Below, one piece after another: positions 16,683 to 24,991 of a DNA stretch of 64,000 bases. The translations under genes were made by a program, and so were the position numbers. Origin of the DNA: Roseburia hominis (GTDB lineage: Bacteria > Bacillota > Clostridia > Lachnospirales > Lachnospiraceae); contig NZ_JADYUI010000011.1 of the NCBI RefSeq assembly GCF_021531695.1, forward strand, positions 18,429-82,428, in the 5' to 3' direction. Every line of letters starts with the position of its first letter. Position 1 is the stretch's first letter. Below the pieces are notes generated by a model. That model saw only the letters and a program-made list of their open reading frames with translations. It was not told the origin of the DNA and did not search any database.

Positions 16683-17903
16683 TCAGATAGCAAATTCTTT
16701 TTCACATCTTATAACTTCGTTCCGAACATCTGATTCATTATTCAGATGGTTATAAACATCCAGTGTAATAGAGCTGTCACTGTGACCCATAATGTATTGC
16801 AGAATTTTAACATTCATGCCTTGGCGCGCTTTATTGGTACATGCAGTATGGCGCAGGTTATGAACAGAAATTTTCGGCAACAATTCCGCTTTGCGGTGTT
16901 CTTTTTTAGCCAGATTTACTTCTTCATCATTGTAGGCGGCAACGATGTTATAAATTATGTTATTTACTGCACTTGGCATCAGAGGTCTTCCTGTCTTTGC
17001 CAGAAAAACAAAGTCTGAATATCCGTCAATATTTTCCATGCAGTGTCTGCCAAGCATAAAATTCAGTTTTTTTTGCTCTGAAAATGCGTTTGCGGTTGCT
17101 TCTGTTAATGGAATTTCACGTATTCCTGCATTTGTTTTTGGCAGGGCAATGTGAAATTTTGAACCATCTCCATAATTTTTATAAATAAGCTGATGATTCA
17201 CGGAAAGCATTTTATCAGAAACAGAAACATCTTCCCAAGTCAAACCGATTAATTCACCACAACGCAGACCAGTTTCCAACATAATGGTAAACATTGGTAT
17301 ATAAACTTTATAAACATTGCTTTTTTCAAGAAAGCGAAACAGTTTTTCCTGTTGTTCCAGTGTAAGGATAACCTTTTCTTTTGCCTGTATACCATAATCA
17401 GCAGACAAAGCCTTTTTTGCCGGATTTTTTCTGATAACGTTATCCTCAACAGCTAATTCTAGCGTAGGAAGTATCAATGTATGTAATAACTTGATGGTAG
17501 AATGGGAATACCCTGCCTTTGAAAGTTTTTGATAGAAAGCCTTTATCTGTGATACTTTCAACTGAACGACTTTGTAATTTCCTATTTCATCCCGGACACG
17601 GTTGTTCCACATATGGATATAATTCATCCGTGTGGAATCGGACAATTCTTTTGTATTCATGTATTGTTCAAACAATGCATTCAGTGTTAGTTTTTTGACT
17701 GTCGTATCAGTCAGAATGTTATCATCCATATCCTGCTGTATCTGCTTTTCTTTTATGCGGAGTTCCGGCAAATCTCCTGCATAGATGGTTTTTCTTTTTC
17801 CGCTTGCAATATCGGTATAACGATATAAATATAATCCGTCCGACTTCCGTTGTTGTTCGCCTGTATGCAGATTTCTTCCTTTATTATCTTTTCTACTTGC
17901 CAT
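16683..17903 (-). CDS. int: Tyrosine recombinase, Tn916-type integrase
   Basis: A 406-residue integrase. Residues 1-60 resemble the Tn916 Int arm-binding domain (RKDNKGRNLHTGEQQRKSDG, YLYRYTD). A core-binding SAM-like domain follows at about 70-160. The catalytic domain has TGLRCGELIGLTW (first Arg), HNLRHTACT (His-x-x-Arg) and MGHSDSSITLDVYNH with the nucleophile Tyr near residue 384. It catalyses integration and excision of the element. The gene reads toward the left end and stops about 20 bases inside the arm repeats, the usual position. An extended -10 promoter and an inverted repeat lie in the gap to xis. Confidence 0.95.
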   Translation of the reverse strand: MASRKDNKGRNLHTGEQQRKSDGLYLYRYTDIASGKRKTIYAGDLPELRIKEKQIQQDMDDNILTDTTVKKLTLNALFEQYMNTKELSDSTRMNYIHMWNNRVRDEIGNYKVVQLKVSQIKAFYQKLSKAGYSHSTIKLLHTLILPTLELAVEDNVIRKNPAKKALSADYGIQAKEKVILTLEQQEKLFRFLEKSNVYKVYIPMFTIMLETGLRCGELIGLTWEDVSVSDKMLSVNHQLIYKNYGDGSKFHIALPKTNAGIREIPLTEATANAFSEQKKLNFMLGRHCMENIDGYSDFVFLAKTGRPLMPSAVNNIIYNIVAAYNDEEVNLAKKEHRKAELLPKISVHNLRHTACTNKARQGMNVKILQYIMGHSDSSITLDVYNHLNNESDVRNEVIRCEKEFAI

Positions 17904-17942
17904 AAAAAATCATTCCTTTCTTTACTTGGCACTCCTTTCATT

Positions 17943-18004
17943 TTATTCGGAATGATTTTCCTCTTGTTTCTACTTACAGTATATCAGAAAAGCATTCCGA
18001 ATAA
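17943..18004 (-). promoter_or_regulatory. Integrase control region: extended -10 with flanking inverted repeat
   Basis: A perfect 12-base inverted repeat, TTATTCGGAATG (17943-17954) and CATTCCGAATAA (17993-18004), brackets a minus-strand TG-A-TATACT extended -10 (17986-17978). One arm lies near -25 to -35 and the other in the leader, so it looks like a pair of operator sites rather than a terminator. Confidence 0.5.
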
Positions 18005-18022
18005 TAGAAGAAACTTGCATAT

Positions 18023-18217
18023 CTATTCTGCCATGCAGTCTATGTAGCGACGGATTTTTTCGACAGAATAAAGAACACGTTTGCCAATAACAATTTTGGC
18101 TCCTGCCTGTTCTGCTATCTTTCTGGCAGTAGCATGACCACAAGAAAGCATGGCTGCAAGTGTGTCGATATCAACTGTTAAATATATGTCTGTTTCTTTA
18201 TGTTCAGTTTTGTTCAT
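18023..18217 (-). CDS. xis: Excisionase, Tn916 Xis-like
   Basis: A 64-residue basic helix-turn-helix protein of the Tn916 excisionase family. It has the winged-helix pattern (LTVDIDTLAAMLSCGHATAR for the helices, IGKRVLYSVEKIRRYI for the wing and last helix). It bends DNA at the element ends and directs the integrase toward excision. GGAGGAA precedes the start. It sits directly upstream of int with a gap of about 120 bases, the same order as in Tn916 and relatives. Confidence 0.88.
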   Translation of the reverse strand: MNKTEHKETDIYLTVDIDTLAAMLSCGHATARKIAEQAGAKIVIGKRVLYSVEKIRRYIDCMAE

Positions 18218-18257
18218 AATATTCCTCCAATCTCTATTTTTGAAACTGCGTTACCTG

Positions 18258-18527
18258 TCATGCTGTCTGATTTTGATTTATGTCAGAATAAACCTGTTTT
18301 CTTAATCTATCCAGAAGATAATCCCCATCAACATCTGTCAGACAGTGATAATATCTGCTATGAAAAAAAATCTCCGTCTGGCGAAAATGCTTCAGCATCT
18401 TGCGGTCAACCTTTTCTGGATTAGTGAGAATTTGTTTCAAATAATGTTGATAATCTTCAGCCGCCATGACTATAACGGCATCTGCCAGATTTCGATAAGC
18501 TTCCATTATTGCATATTCTTGTTTCAT
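18258..18527 (-). CDS. Hypothetical element protein, 89 residues
   Basis: A small helical protein (MKQEYAIMEAYRNLADAVIV at the start) with no recognised domain. The central part is rich in Tyr, His and Arg (HFRQTEIFFHSRYYHCLTD). It lies between the Rep-like gene and xis, all in the same direction, and has AGAAAGGA nine bases before the chosen ATG; an earlier ATG three codons upstream sits too close to that site. Small genes in this position in related elements are often accessory to replication or excision, but nothing in the sequence shows that here. Confidence 0.6.
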   Translation of the reverse strand: MKQEYAIMEAYRNLADAVIVMAAEDYQHYLKQILTNPEKVDRKMLKHFRQTEIFFHSRYYHCLTDVDGDYLLDRLRKQVYSDINQNQTA

Positions 18528-18567
18528 AATTATCATTCCTTTCTAAAAAATGATTTCATCATTCATG

Positions 18568-19740
18568 TTAATCAAACATAGAATTAAATATGGTTACTGC
18601 ATCATTTGTTACTGCCGGATGGTTTATTCTTGAATAAGGATTTTTCCGGCTGGCTGACGGTATCTTGATAAATCCTTTAGACGGGTCATATTCGATGGCA
18701 TTTATCAGACTGTCGGTCATTTCAATGATTAAAGACAGACGTCGTGCCAGTTGTGCAAAACTATCCGTATTATTTGTAGGACATGCAGGATTTATCTGTT
18801 TTCCGAATATTTCATAGTAAAACTGATACGGATTATATGGCGTGGTTATGATAATCAAATCACATGCCAATGCTTTATCATTGTACCGTGATGGAGCCAT
18901 AACCTGTGAATCTACCCCGAAAGGGTCTGTAATTCTTAAAAGGTCTGCATAAGGAATAACGTTCGGTCTTAATTCATCCAGAATCAATGTATGCTCTCCT
19001 TTATATTTCTGGAAAATGTCTCTGCTGGAACCAGAAACGAAATATTCCTGTCCGTTTTTTTTCGCATAAGCTATGGCAAGACTTGTTTTTCCTGTACCAG
19101 CGGTACCATATATCCAGATAACCTTTACTTTTTTCCCCTGTGCAACCATATCTTTTCGCCACTGTTGCGCGAGATTTTCCAGACGTTTTGCCCACACATC
19201 ATCAATCTGTCTGTGGAACCTGCCATACTGGGAACCTGTAAGCTGTTGTTCAACTTCTTCTTTGGTGATGGTTCCCTCATATAAAGCATCCAGTAAAATC
19301 TGTACTTTTGTGCGCTGTTTTGATGTTGCCACTTCAATTGCCATTTTCTGTAACTCTGCGGGATAATCAAAATTTGCCGTAACTTTGCATGGGTCATACT
19401 GATATTTCATGCGTGCGTCCTTCGTTGCATGCACCAGATAGGCATAACCATTTCCGGCATTTCCTTTCCAGGCTTCCATATACTGCGCCTTATCATTCAG
19501 CAGGCTTGCAACATGACTGCATGAGCGGGCATTATCAAATGAAAGCATTGCATGAACATGTGGTTCTTCGGGCTTCCCTTGCGCGTCTCTATCTTTGTCA
19601 TGCACAATCACCGCATACTTCTTTGGCTGTAACTTTTTCTCAATAAGTTCTATCAGCCTGTCCAGTGTTTGTGCTGGAAGATGTTGCATCTGTTGTGTAT
19701 ACATCATGTTTTTGCATCTGATGTTTTGTCTGGCACTCAT
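18568..19740 (-). CDS. Rep_2/helicase-type replication initiator or relaxase
   Basis: A 390-residue two-domain protein. Residues 1-120 are a Rep_2-like HUH endonuclease domain: the metal-binding motif is PHVHAML (residues 60-66), with candidate catalytic tyrosines in GNGYAYLVHA and KYQYD. Residues about 205-300 form a superfamily 3-like P-loop ATPase, with Walker A GTAGTGKTS at 212-220 and Walker B HTLILDE. This architecture is known in rolling-circle plasmids and as the non-canonical relaxase of streptococcal mobilizable elements. It would nick the element at its origin for replication or transfer. GC-rich hairpins just upstream (19789-19903) are the likely origin. It is transcribed with the coupling-protein gene. 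Confidence 0.85.
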   Translation of the reverse strand: MSARQNIRCKNMMYTQQMQHLPAQTLDRLIELIEKKLQPKKYAVIVHDKDRDAQGKPEEPHVHAMLSFDNARSCSHVASLLNDKAQYMEAWKGNAGNGYAYLVHATKDARMKYQYDPCKVTANFDYPAELQKMAIEVATSKQRTKVQILLDALYEGTITKEEVEQQLTGSQYGRFHRQIDDVWAKRLENLAQQWRKDMVAQGKKVKVIWIYGTAGTGKTSLAIAYAKKNGQEYFVSGSSRDIFQKYKGEHTLILDELRPNVIPYADLLRITDPFGVDSQVMAPSRYNDKALACDLIIITTPYNPYQFYYEIFGKQINPACPTNNTDSFAQLARRLSLIIEMTDSLINAIEYDPSKGFIKIPSASRKNPYSRINHPAVTNDAVTIFNSMFD

Positions 19741-19788
19741 ACGGTGTCACTTCCTTTCTTTAATCTATGGGATTTTTCATTCATTTTG

Positions 19789-19903
19789 GCACTTCGGCAC
19801 TTGGAAGTGCTGTTGGCAGAACAAGCCCGGCCAACAGCATAAAACAGGTATTTTCTTATAATTTAACACTGACACCACCCGCCGTTGCCTTTTGCACGGC
19901 GGG
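19789..19903. other. Cluster of three hairpins, probable nicking origin of the element
   Basis: The 170-base gap between coupling-protein and Rep genes is GC-rich for this region and holds three stems: GCACTTC/GAAGTGC (19789-19810), CTGTTGGC/GCCAACAG (19810-19837), and CCCGCCGT/ACGGCGGG (19878-19903). Such structures next to a HUH Rep gene are typical of oriT or a double-strand origin. The nick site cannot be chosen from sequence alone. Confidence 0.5.
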
Positions 19904-19910
19904 CGGCGGG

Positions 19911-21317
19911 CTACTCTGTACGATAGTACGCATCCAGCAATTTCCCTAATTCCCGATATACCGCAAAATTCATAATGGGAAAATGTACATAGGATACATT
20001 ATCGTGAACCCCGTCGGTACTGGAAAACCATGCATCCCCTGCATGATAAACACGTCCGGTATTAAAATCTTTCAGCTTTTCGCTGTCCCACAGAAAGCGT
20101 CCTTCTGTAATCGTCGGCTTAAAAAGAATTTTTGTTGTCATTGCAGAGCGTAGTATTGATGGCAGACCGCCTTCCATAACTGATGCCTCCGCAATGCTTA
20201 TAATGACAAAATTTCCTGCCGATGCCCCCATTGTGACAATCCTTTTCAATAAGGAATCAAATGTAGCAAGGCAATATTCCGGATTTTCTTTTGACGGTTT
20301 CTGAGGGAAAATGGTACGACAGGCAACATATTCATCAATGAAAAGAATGGAAGCATGAAAACCGGCATCCCACCAGTGTACTGCGTCCCCTTTCTTTTCC
20401 GAAAGGTCATTCAATATCTGCTGACGTTTTACAACGCTGTCTGCAAAGCAGCGGACGGCTTCCAGAATGGCAGTAGCTTCTCCATCCGCATCCAGTGTAA
20501 CGACATGGGGCAGACGGCTTAATTCTGCCTGCTTTGGGTCAATGATTATTATGCGTGAATCATATTTGTCCCTGCCAGCAAGTAAAACAGATAGAATGAT
20601 AAATATGATGGAAGTTGTTTTCCCGCTACGTGTCTTGCCACTTACCAGAATTGAACCACTGGTGGTAAGGTCAATATAAGTGTCTTTCTGTATCAGCAGT
20701 TTGGTCGGGGATTCCGGTTTTATCTCATTTATGTTGTTTATAATCAGACTTTTATCAATCGTCACATCTTCTATACGGAAAGTAACTTCATTAAAAGCCA
20801 AATCTGTATTTGTCTGGGTAACAGCGTATTGCTTATAGCGTTTTCCATTCAGACTGGAAGAAATGCTGGAAGATAGATTCTGTATATTTTCCACAGTGAC
20901 GGTCGTAGCAGTAATTGTTAATTCAAATATTCCATTACCGGCTGTTTTACATCGTACCGACGGAAGCAGTTCATCTTCTTTTAAATGCAGAGGATTTCCG
21001 TATTCATAACAGAACAGGGATTTTTTCACCATTAGGCAGATACGTGTAGTATCAGACATCGTTATCCGCAAAATCAAAGCTATGATTATTGCTGTAATAC
21101 CGACGATGAAAAGCATTTTACTGATATGCGCCAGCCAGCCGGTGAAAACGTTAAACCAGACTGTCTGTGTCAAAAAAGCAATTGGTATCTGTTCTGATAA
21201 ATTTTTGATTAACAGAAATATACCGGAAAAAACAAGTGCAATGGCACCCAGCACAGCAGATTTCGTGCTGGGTGCTGCAAATCTCATCAAGGAGGCATCC
21301 TTATGAAAAGTACGCAT
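19911..21317 (-). CDS. FtsK/TcpA-type DNA-translocating coupling protein
   Basis: A 468-residue membrane ATPase. Two membrane helices lie near residues 24-42 and 68-88. The cytoplasmic FtsK/SpoIIIE-like motor has Walker A SGKTRSGKTT near residue 225, IIIIDPKQAEL as a strand motif, and Walker B SILFIDEY. It resembles the Tn916 Orf21/TcpA coupling proteins that deliver relaxase-bound DNA to a conjugation channel. It lies just upstream of the Rep-like gene, the same order as in Tn916-like elements. Its start overlaps the end of the preceding small gene within a few bases. Because no channel genes are present, it would have to dock on a helper element's apparatus. Confidence 0.85.
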   Translation of the reverse strand: MRTFHKDASLMRFAAPSTKSAVLGAIALVFSGIFLLIKNLSEQIPIAFLTQTVWFNVFTGWLAHISKMLFIVGITAIIIALILRITMSDTTRICLMVKKSLFCYEYGNPLHLKEDELLPSVRCKTAGNGIFELTITATTVTVENIQNLSSSISSSLNGKRYKQYAVTQTNTDLAFNEVTFRIEDVTIDKSLIINNINEIKPESPTKLLIQKDTYIDLTTSGSILVSGKTRSGKTTSIIFIILSVLLAGRDKYDSRIIIIDPKQAELSRLPHVVTLDADGEATAILEAVRCFADSVVKRQQILNDLSEKKGDAVHWWDAGFHASILFIDEYVACRTIFPQKPSKENPEYCLATFDSLLKRIVTMGASAGNFVIISIAEASVMEGGLPSILRSAMTTKILFKPTITEGRFLWDSEKLKDFNTGRVYHAGDAWFSSTDGVHDNVSYVHFPIMNFAVYRELGKLLDAYYRTE

Positions 21318-21320
21318 GGA

Positions 21321-21674
21321 TTAAGCCTTTTTCGGAAGTGACACGAGTTTGATATCTTCACATGTCACAGAAAGCATGTTCTTATAATCACCGTACACTT
21401 TTGCCGTAGCATTGACAGGCTCTACCATTGCATTGAGAGGTACATCTACATCTTTGGTGACCTTAAATGTAATCTTCTCAAATCTGTTGCTCATGTGTTC
21501 GCCTTCCTTCTGCTTATAAGGTGTATTGTCTTCCACAATCGTACACTCTACCTTTGTCCCCAGATGTTTCTTTGTTGTGAAATCCACATACTCTGAAACA
21601 CCGGTAACCATAAGCGTCTTCTGGGCAAGAAATTCCTCCAACGCAAACCTATGAAACTGACTTAGGAATCTCAT
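21321..21674 (-). CDS. DUF961 (YdcP)-like conjugative-element protein
   Basis: A 117-residue protein. Its position just before the coupling ATPase and its composition (VSEYVDFTTKKHLGTKVECT, then FEKITFKVTKDVDVPLNAMV) resemble the DUF961/YdcP proteins found in front of the TcpA gene in ICEBs1 and Tn916 relatives, whose role is still unclear. The ATG at 21674 has AGGGGGTG nine bases upstream; a GTG three codons earlier is inside that site. The gene overlaps the preceding one by 26 bases in another frame, implying translational coupling. The family call rests on resemblance and context. Confidence 0.6.
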   Translation of the reverse strand: MRFLSQFHRFALEEFLAQKTLMVTGVSEYVDFTTKKHLGTKVECTIVEDNTPYKQKEGEHMSNRFEKITFKVTKDVDVPLNAMVEPVNATAKVYGDYKNMLSVTCEDIKLVSLPKKA

Positions 21675-21897
21675 GGCTTTCACCCCCTTTTCTTTCTGAC
21701 TGTCCCGGAACCGCTAGTCCCAATCCCTCATAGGCATGATTGGTTACAATGGCAAGAATGACACTGATATCATACCTATGACCGGCACTATCGAAATCTC
21801 CTTCCGTAGTGACAGTGATACTGCCTTTGTTGTAAGCATCAACAACCGCCCGGATATCTTCCAGAGCTTTGTGTTCACGTTTGCTGTTGTTTTCCAT
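21649..21897 (-). CDS. Hypothetical element protein, 82 residues, first gene of the mobilization operon
   Basis: A short protein with no recognised domain: an acidic/basic N-terminal helix (ENNSKREHKALEDIRAVVDA) and a middle stretch GHRYDISVILAIVTNHAYEG. AAAGGGGATG precedes the start. It is the first gene downstream of the minus-strand promoter at 21981-22009 and overlaps the DUF961-like gene, so it heads an operon continuing into the coupling protein and Rep genes. Function unknown. Confidence 0.6.
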   Translation of the reverse strand: MENNSKREHKALEDIRAVVDAYNKGSITVTTEGDFDSAGHRYDISVILAIVTNHAYEGLGLAVPGQSERKGGESHEIPKSVS

Positions 21898-21980
21898 AAC
21901 AACATCCCCTTTCTTTTATAATAATCAATTTTTGCTTCTACCGAATGTTTCCGGCAATTCTGCCTCCTTGATGTAATTAA

Positions 21981-22009
21981 AGTATAGCGCGTTCTGTATG
22001 CCTTGTCTA
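21981..22009 (-). promoter_or_regulatory. Promoter of the mobilization operon
   Basis: On the minus strand TAGACA (22009-22004) and TATACT (21986-21981) are 17 bases apart. The stretch AAGGCAT...GCGCTATA around its -10 is repeated in inverted orientation at the divergent promoter 22045-22073, suggesting a shared regulator. Confidence 0.65.
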
Positions 22010-22044
22010 TGGTTTTGGCGACATTTATAGCGATGTACTTTTTG

Positions 22045-22073
22045 TTGACATTTAAGGCATTGCACGCTATATT
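22045..22073 (+). promoter_or_regulatory. Divergent promoter of the 243-residue protein gene
   Basis: TTGACA (22045-22050) and TATATT (22068-22073), 17 bases apart. Its AAGGCATTGCACGCTATA is a near copy of the sequence at the opposing promoter. A further inverted repeat, ATTTTAATAGC (22102-22112) and GCTATTAAAAT (22184-22194), lies in the 5' leader. Confidence 0.65.
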
Positions 22074-22224
22074 ATTACTGTATCAAATATTAACAAGCGA
22101 TATTTTAATAGCTATCCTCTATAAATAATCTCCACATAGATGATGGGTACATGAATTTATGTCGTCATTGTTGGAAAAAAGTCGCTATTAAAATAAATTT
22201 CTTAACAGAAAGGAAGAATGCATT

Positions 22225-22956
22225 ATGGATGAAACACAAAAAACAGATGAAATCGAACTGACAAACAAGGCTAAATATTACACAATCAACGAAATCATTG
22301 AACAGGCAAAAGACATATTTGCATTTAATTATGACAAATGCAGTGATGATGGTAAGCGTATACACAAAAAAATTCGCAAGCGTCTGGAAACTGAATTAAA
22401 GAAATACCGCCCTCACGATACATCTCCAAGACATACCACATACGCTCGAAAAGATGTGTACAGACTTTTGAACGAAGACCTTTTTTCTTATTTTATAAAT
22501 CTCAGTACTAAAATAAATGAATCAGATATTTCAATGGCTGATGCTCTGAGTAATGAGGAAAAGCGAAAAAAAGCCCAAAGAAATCTGGATGCTGTTAAGC
22601 GGCGAAAAGAAGCCAAAGACATGTTGTTAGCAGCTATCAGTGACTATCAGCAAGTTTTCGAAATGTCTCTGCCACGTGACAACAATGATGAAAATTACCT
22701 TGATGACTGTTACATGCAGATTCAACAGAGCATTCCAGAAAAGAAACACGAAATCTTTTTTGAATATCTTTTCGAATCCCTGATAGATTTTGATGTTGAT
22801 TCTTATTTAGAAGACGCTTACAATTCTCCGGATTTTCTTACGAAAAATATTGAAGACTCGGAAGCACTAGCCTATCAACGCTTAAAAGATAATCATAATT
22901 ATTACAAACCAAAAGTAAATTTAACTGATGTTTTAAAAAGCTTGCTTAAAGAATAA
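22225..22956 (+). CDS. Hypothetical element protein, 243 residues, possible regulator
   Basis: A charged, helix-rich cytosolic protein without a recognised domain. The N-terminal part (YYTINEIIEQAKDIFAFN; HKKIRKRLETELKKYR) is basic and could form a DNA-binding helical bundle. The C-terminal half is acidic (FFEYLFESLIDFDVDSYLED). It is divergent from the mobilization operon and shares its control region, the place where element regulators usually sit, so a regulatory role is likely but unproven. AGAAAGGAAG precedes the start. It ends in front of a bidirectional terminator facing the next gene. Confidence 0.65.
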   Translation: MDETQKTDEIELTNKAKYYTINEIIEQAKDIFAFNYDKCSDDGKRIHKKIRKRLETELKKYRPHDTSPRHTTYARKDVYRLLNEDLFSYFINLSTKINESDISMADALSNEEKRKKAQRNLDAVKRRKEAKDMLLAAISDYQQVFEMSLPRDNNDENYLDDCYMQIQQSIPEKKHEIFFEYLFESLIDFDVDSYLEDAYNSPDFLTKNIEDSEALAYQRLKDNHNYYKPKVNLTDVLKSLLKE

Positions 22957-22983
22957 CAGTAAAATCCGGTTACTTTTTCAAAA

Positions 22984-23019
22984 AAACATGGGACGGCAAT
23001 ATTTTGCTATCCCATGTTT
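22984..23019. terminator. Bidirectional terminator
   Basis: AAACATGGGA (22984-22993) pairs with TCCCATGTTT (23010-23019), with inner GCAA/TTGC, and has A and T runs on the two sides. It serves the convergent genes ending at 22956 and 23007. Confidence 0.75.
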
Positions 23020-23318
23020 AACATTTCGTTGTATTCGTCTTCGGTTATTTCTTTTATTTTGTCATGTAAAAGATAATCTCTTTGTCCTTTCTCAAATTCG
23101 TCCCACGTCATGATTTTGTACTCTGTTTCTTTGGCTTGTTTCAAGTATGTCTGGAATGATTCTGTTTCTGGATATTCCTTGCAGTTTTTTGTCCAGCAAG
23201 CAATTTCCTCTTGTTTTGCAAGGTTGGCACGTTCTAATAGTTCCTCTTTTGTTTCGTTGTCTTTTAGTGTGTCGTATACAGTATATGTTGCAGTATTTAC
23301 TGCAATAAGTTCTGGCAT
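23007..23318 (-). CDS. Hypothetical element protein, 103 residues
   Basis: A small soluble protein, acidic and helical (ETKEELLERANLAKQEEIAC; TEDEYNEMLNMG at the end), without a recognised domain. GAAAGAGGGAAATC precedes the start on the minus strand. It follows the secreted cargo protein gene in the same direction, but a terminator lies between them. It may be an accessory cargo protein; nothing more can be said from the sequence. Confidence 0.55.
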   Translation of the reverse strand: MPELIAVNTATYTVYDTLKDNETKEELLERANLAKQEEIACWTKNCKEYPETESFQTYLKQAKETEYKIMTWDEFEKGQRDYLLHDKIKEITEDEYNEMLNMG

Positions 23319-23352
23319 GATGATTTCCCTCTTTCTTTGATTATTTATAAAA

Positions 23353-23380
23353 ATAAAAGGGACAGTTTTGTCTGTCCCTT
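23353..23380 (-). terminator. Terminator of the secreted cargo gene
   Basis: A perfect 11-bp stem, AAAAGGGACAG (23353-23363) and CTGTCCCTTTT (23370-23380), lies about 25 bases past the stop codon on the minus strand and ends in a T run. Confidence 0.75.
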
Positions 23381-23403
23381 TTTGGCGTTGCTTTATTTTT
23401 TAT

Positions 23404-24573
23404 TTACATTTTGGTCATGCTTGTGTGTCCGCATTTGTCGCAATAATAGTAGTTGATAACCTGTTCCGTAACAGCGTCGTGATGGATTGGTGTTTTTAAT
23501 TTGTAATCGAAGCCATGGGTGTGCAATGTTTCATGAGGTACATATTTGCCGGGATTTGTGGCTACTAAATATTCCTCGATGGCTATTTCCATTAGTTCTT
23601 GATATCTTGGGTCATTCGGGTCATTCGTGTTTTCGAGTGTGGCGATGGCTTCTGTGCTCCAGCTTGTGTTATTTTTTACATAATTAATGTAAAATTGTTT
23701 TTCTTCTGGTGTGAGATTTTTTACCATTTCGGTTAAGTTTGGAACACCAGCTTCATCAAGTACATCTTTGGTATCTGAAGCGCTGAGTTTGTGACCCAGT
23801 TCTAATGCTTTTTGATGTATGAGTTCTGAGAAATTTGTTGGTTTCATATACCGTTCTTGGTCAATATGTCTTGTTGTCTCATCATACGCTTCCTGCGTAA
23901 CGACCGTTGTGTAGTGCGGTTTCCAGTTGTGTTCATGTTTCACGCCTGTGTGGGAACCTCTGACACTGCCGTCTCCTTCCATGTAGACAGTATTTCCTGT
24001 GGTATCTGTTGTGTACTGGTTCTTTAATAACGTTCCGTCTGCGTTCGCGTAGCCGATTCCGCCTCCCTGCAAGTCTGAGTAGGTGAACCAGCCGTTTCTC
24101 TCGATGACACCGTAAGGGTTTGCATAATATAAGTTCGTACCTGTCTTATCGTATGTCACAACGTCTACATACATTTCTCCAAACGTATTAAAATAGCATA
24201 AATCATCGACAGGTTCGCCTGCGATAGAATGTTTTACGTTTACGAAATTGTCAAAGACTTCGTGTCCGTTTTCATCGAAGTAGATAACGCTTACACCATT
24301 TGGGTGATAGGTAAGACGGTTCTTCATTGTTGTTCCGTCGTTCTGAACGAAGTATGTGTATGCTCCGTCTGCGACAAAGGCATTCTTAATCATGTTGCCG
24401 TTAGCGTCAACGTACTTTTCGCCATTTTTCGCGGTGCCGTCCTGACCTACTGTGTAATGCGGTACTACTGTGCCGGTCTCTTCGGCATGTGTCGGGACTG
24501 CTGTTGCTGTGATTGCTGTTGCAACGGTAAGTGCCATTGCTAGTGTTTTGATAAATTTTGTTTTCATAAGCAT
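23404..24573 (-). CDS. Secreted protein with cell-wall-binding-like repeats (element cargo)
   Basis: A 389-residue exported protein. The signal peptide (TKFIKTLAMALTVATAITAT, then VPTHA|EE) has a clear Ala-x-Ala cleavage site near residue 30. Residues 35-205 hold degenerate tandem units of about 20-25 residues with DANGNMIKN, NDGTTMKNR, DENGHEVFD, NADGTLLKN patterns, reminiscent of choline/glucan-binding repeats of surface proteins. The C-terminal part has a helical segment and ends with CDKCGH, a CxxC pair. There is no LPXTG or membrane anchor, so it is released or held by the repeats. AAGAAGGGAAGAG precedes two close ATGs (24573, 24567). It is the main cargo gene of the element. Confidence 0.75.
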   Translation of the reverse strand: MLMKTKFIKTLAMALTVATAITATAVPTHAEETGTVVPHYTVGQDGTAKNGEKYVDANGNMIKNAFVADGAYTYFVQNDGTTMKNRLTYHPNGVSVIYFDENGHEVFDNFVNVKHSIAGEPVDDLCYFNTFGEMYVDVVTYDKTGTNLYYANPYGVIERNGWFTYSDLQGGGIGYANADGTLLKNQYTTDTTGNTVYMEGDGSVRGSHTGVKHEHNWKPHYTTVVTQEAYDETTRHIDQERYMKPTNFSELIHQKALELGHKLSASDTKDVLDEAGVPNLTEMVKNLTPEEKQFYINYVKNNTSWSTEAIATLENTNDPNDPRYQELMEIAIEEYLVATNPGKYVPHETLHTHGFDYKLKTPIHHDAVTEQVINYYYCDKCGHTSMTKM

Positions 24574-24731
24574 CTCTTCCCTTCTTAAATTATCTGGTGT
24601 AACTTCCCATATAATATTTTAATTATATTTTTTATATATTTTCTTCTTAACAAGAATAATTATAAGCTATTTAAAAGTTATAATCAAGGAAAATATTCTT
24701 AACAGGCACATTCTCGAAATGAGGTAAGATT

Positions 24732-24983
24732 ATGAAATCCTTTTGGTACAATCAAGAACGTAAAAATGTATGTGGGATTAGAATAAAAGAACTTCGCAAA
24801 CAAAAGCATCTTTCCACCAAAAAATTAGAAATCATGGCTTCCCTTGCCGGATATAAAAATATTAACCAGAATACCATCACCAAAATAGAACTTGGCATAC
24901 GTTTTGTTGCTGATTATGAAGTAGCTATTTTTGCACAGCTTTTAGACACAACACCGGAATATTTGCTTGATTATAAAAAATAG
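24732..24983 (+). CDS. XRE-family helix-turn-helix regulator
   Basis: An 83-residue Cro/CI-type DNA-binding protein. The helix-turn-helix covers residues 18-62 (IRIKELRKQKHLSTKKLEI, then NQNTITKIELGIRFVADYEV), followed by a short C-terminal helix (TTPEYLLDYKK). It is divergent from the secreted protein gene and is the last gene before the right end of the element, so it may control cargo expression or element stability. ATGAGGTAAG lies upstream of the start. There is no sensor domain. Confidence 0.82.
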   Translation: MKSFWYNQERKNVCGIRIKELRKQKHLSTKKLEIMASLAGYKNINQNTITKIELGIRFVADYEVAIFAQLLDTTPEYLLDYKK

Positions 24984-24991
24984 GAAGATAA

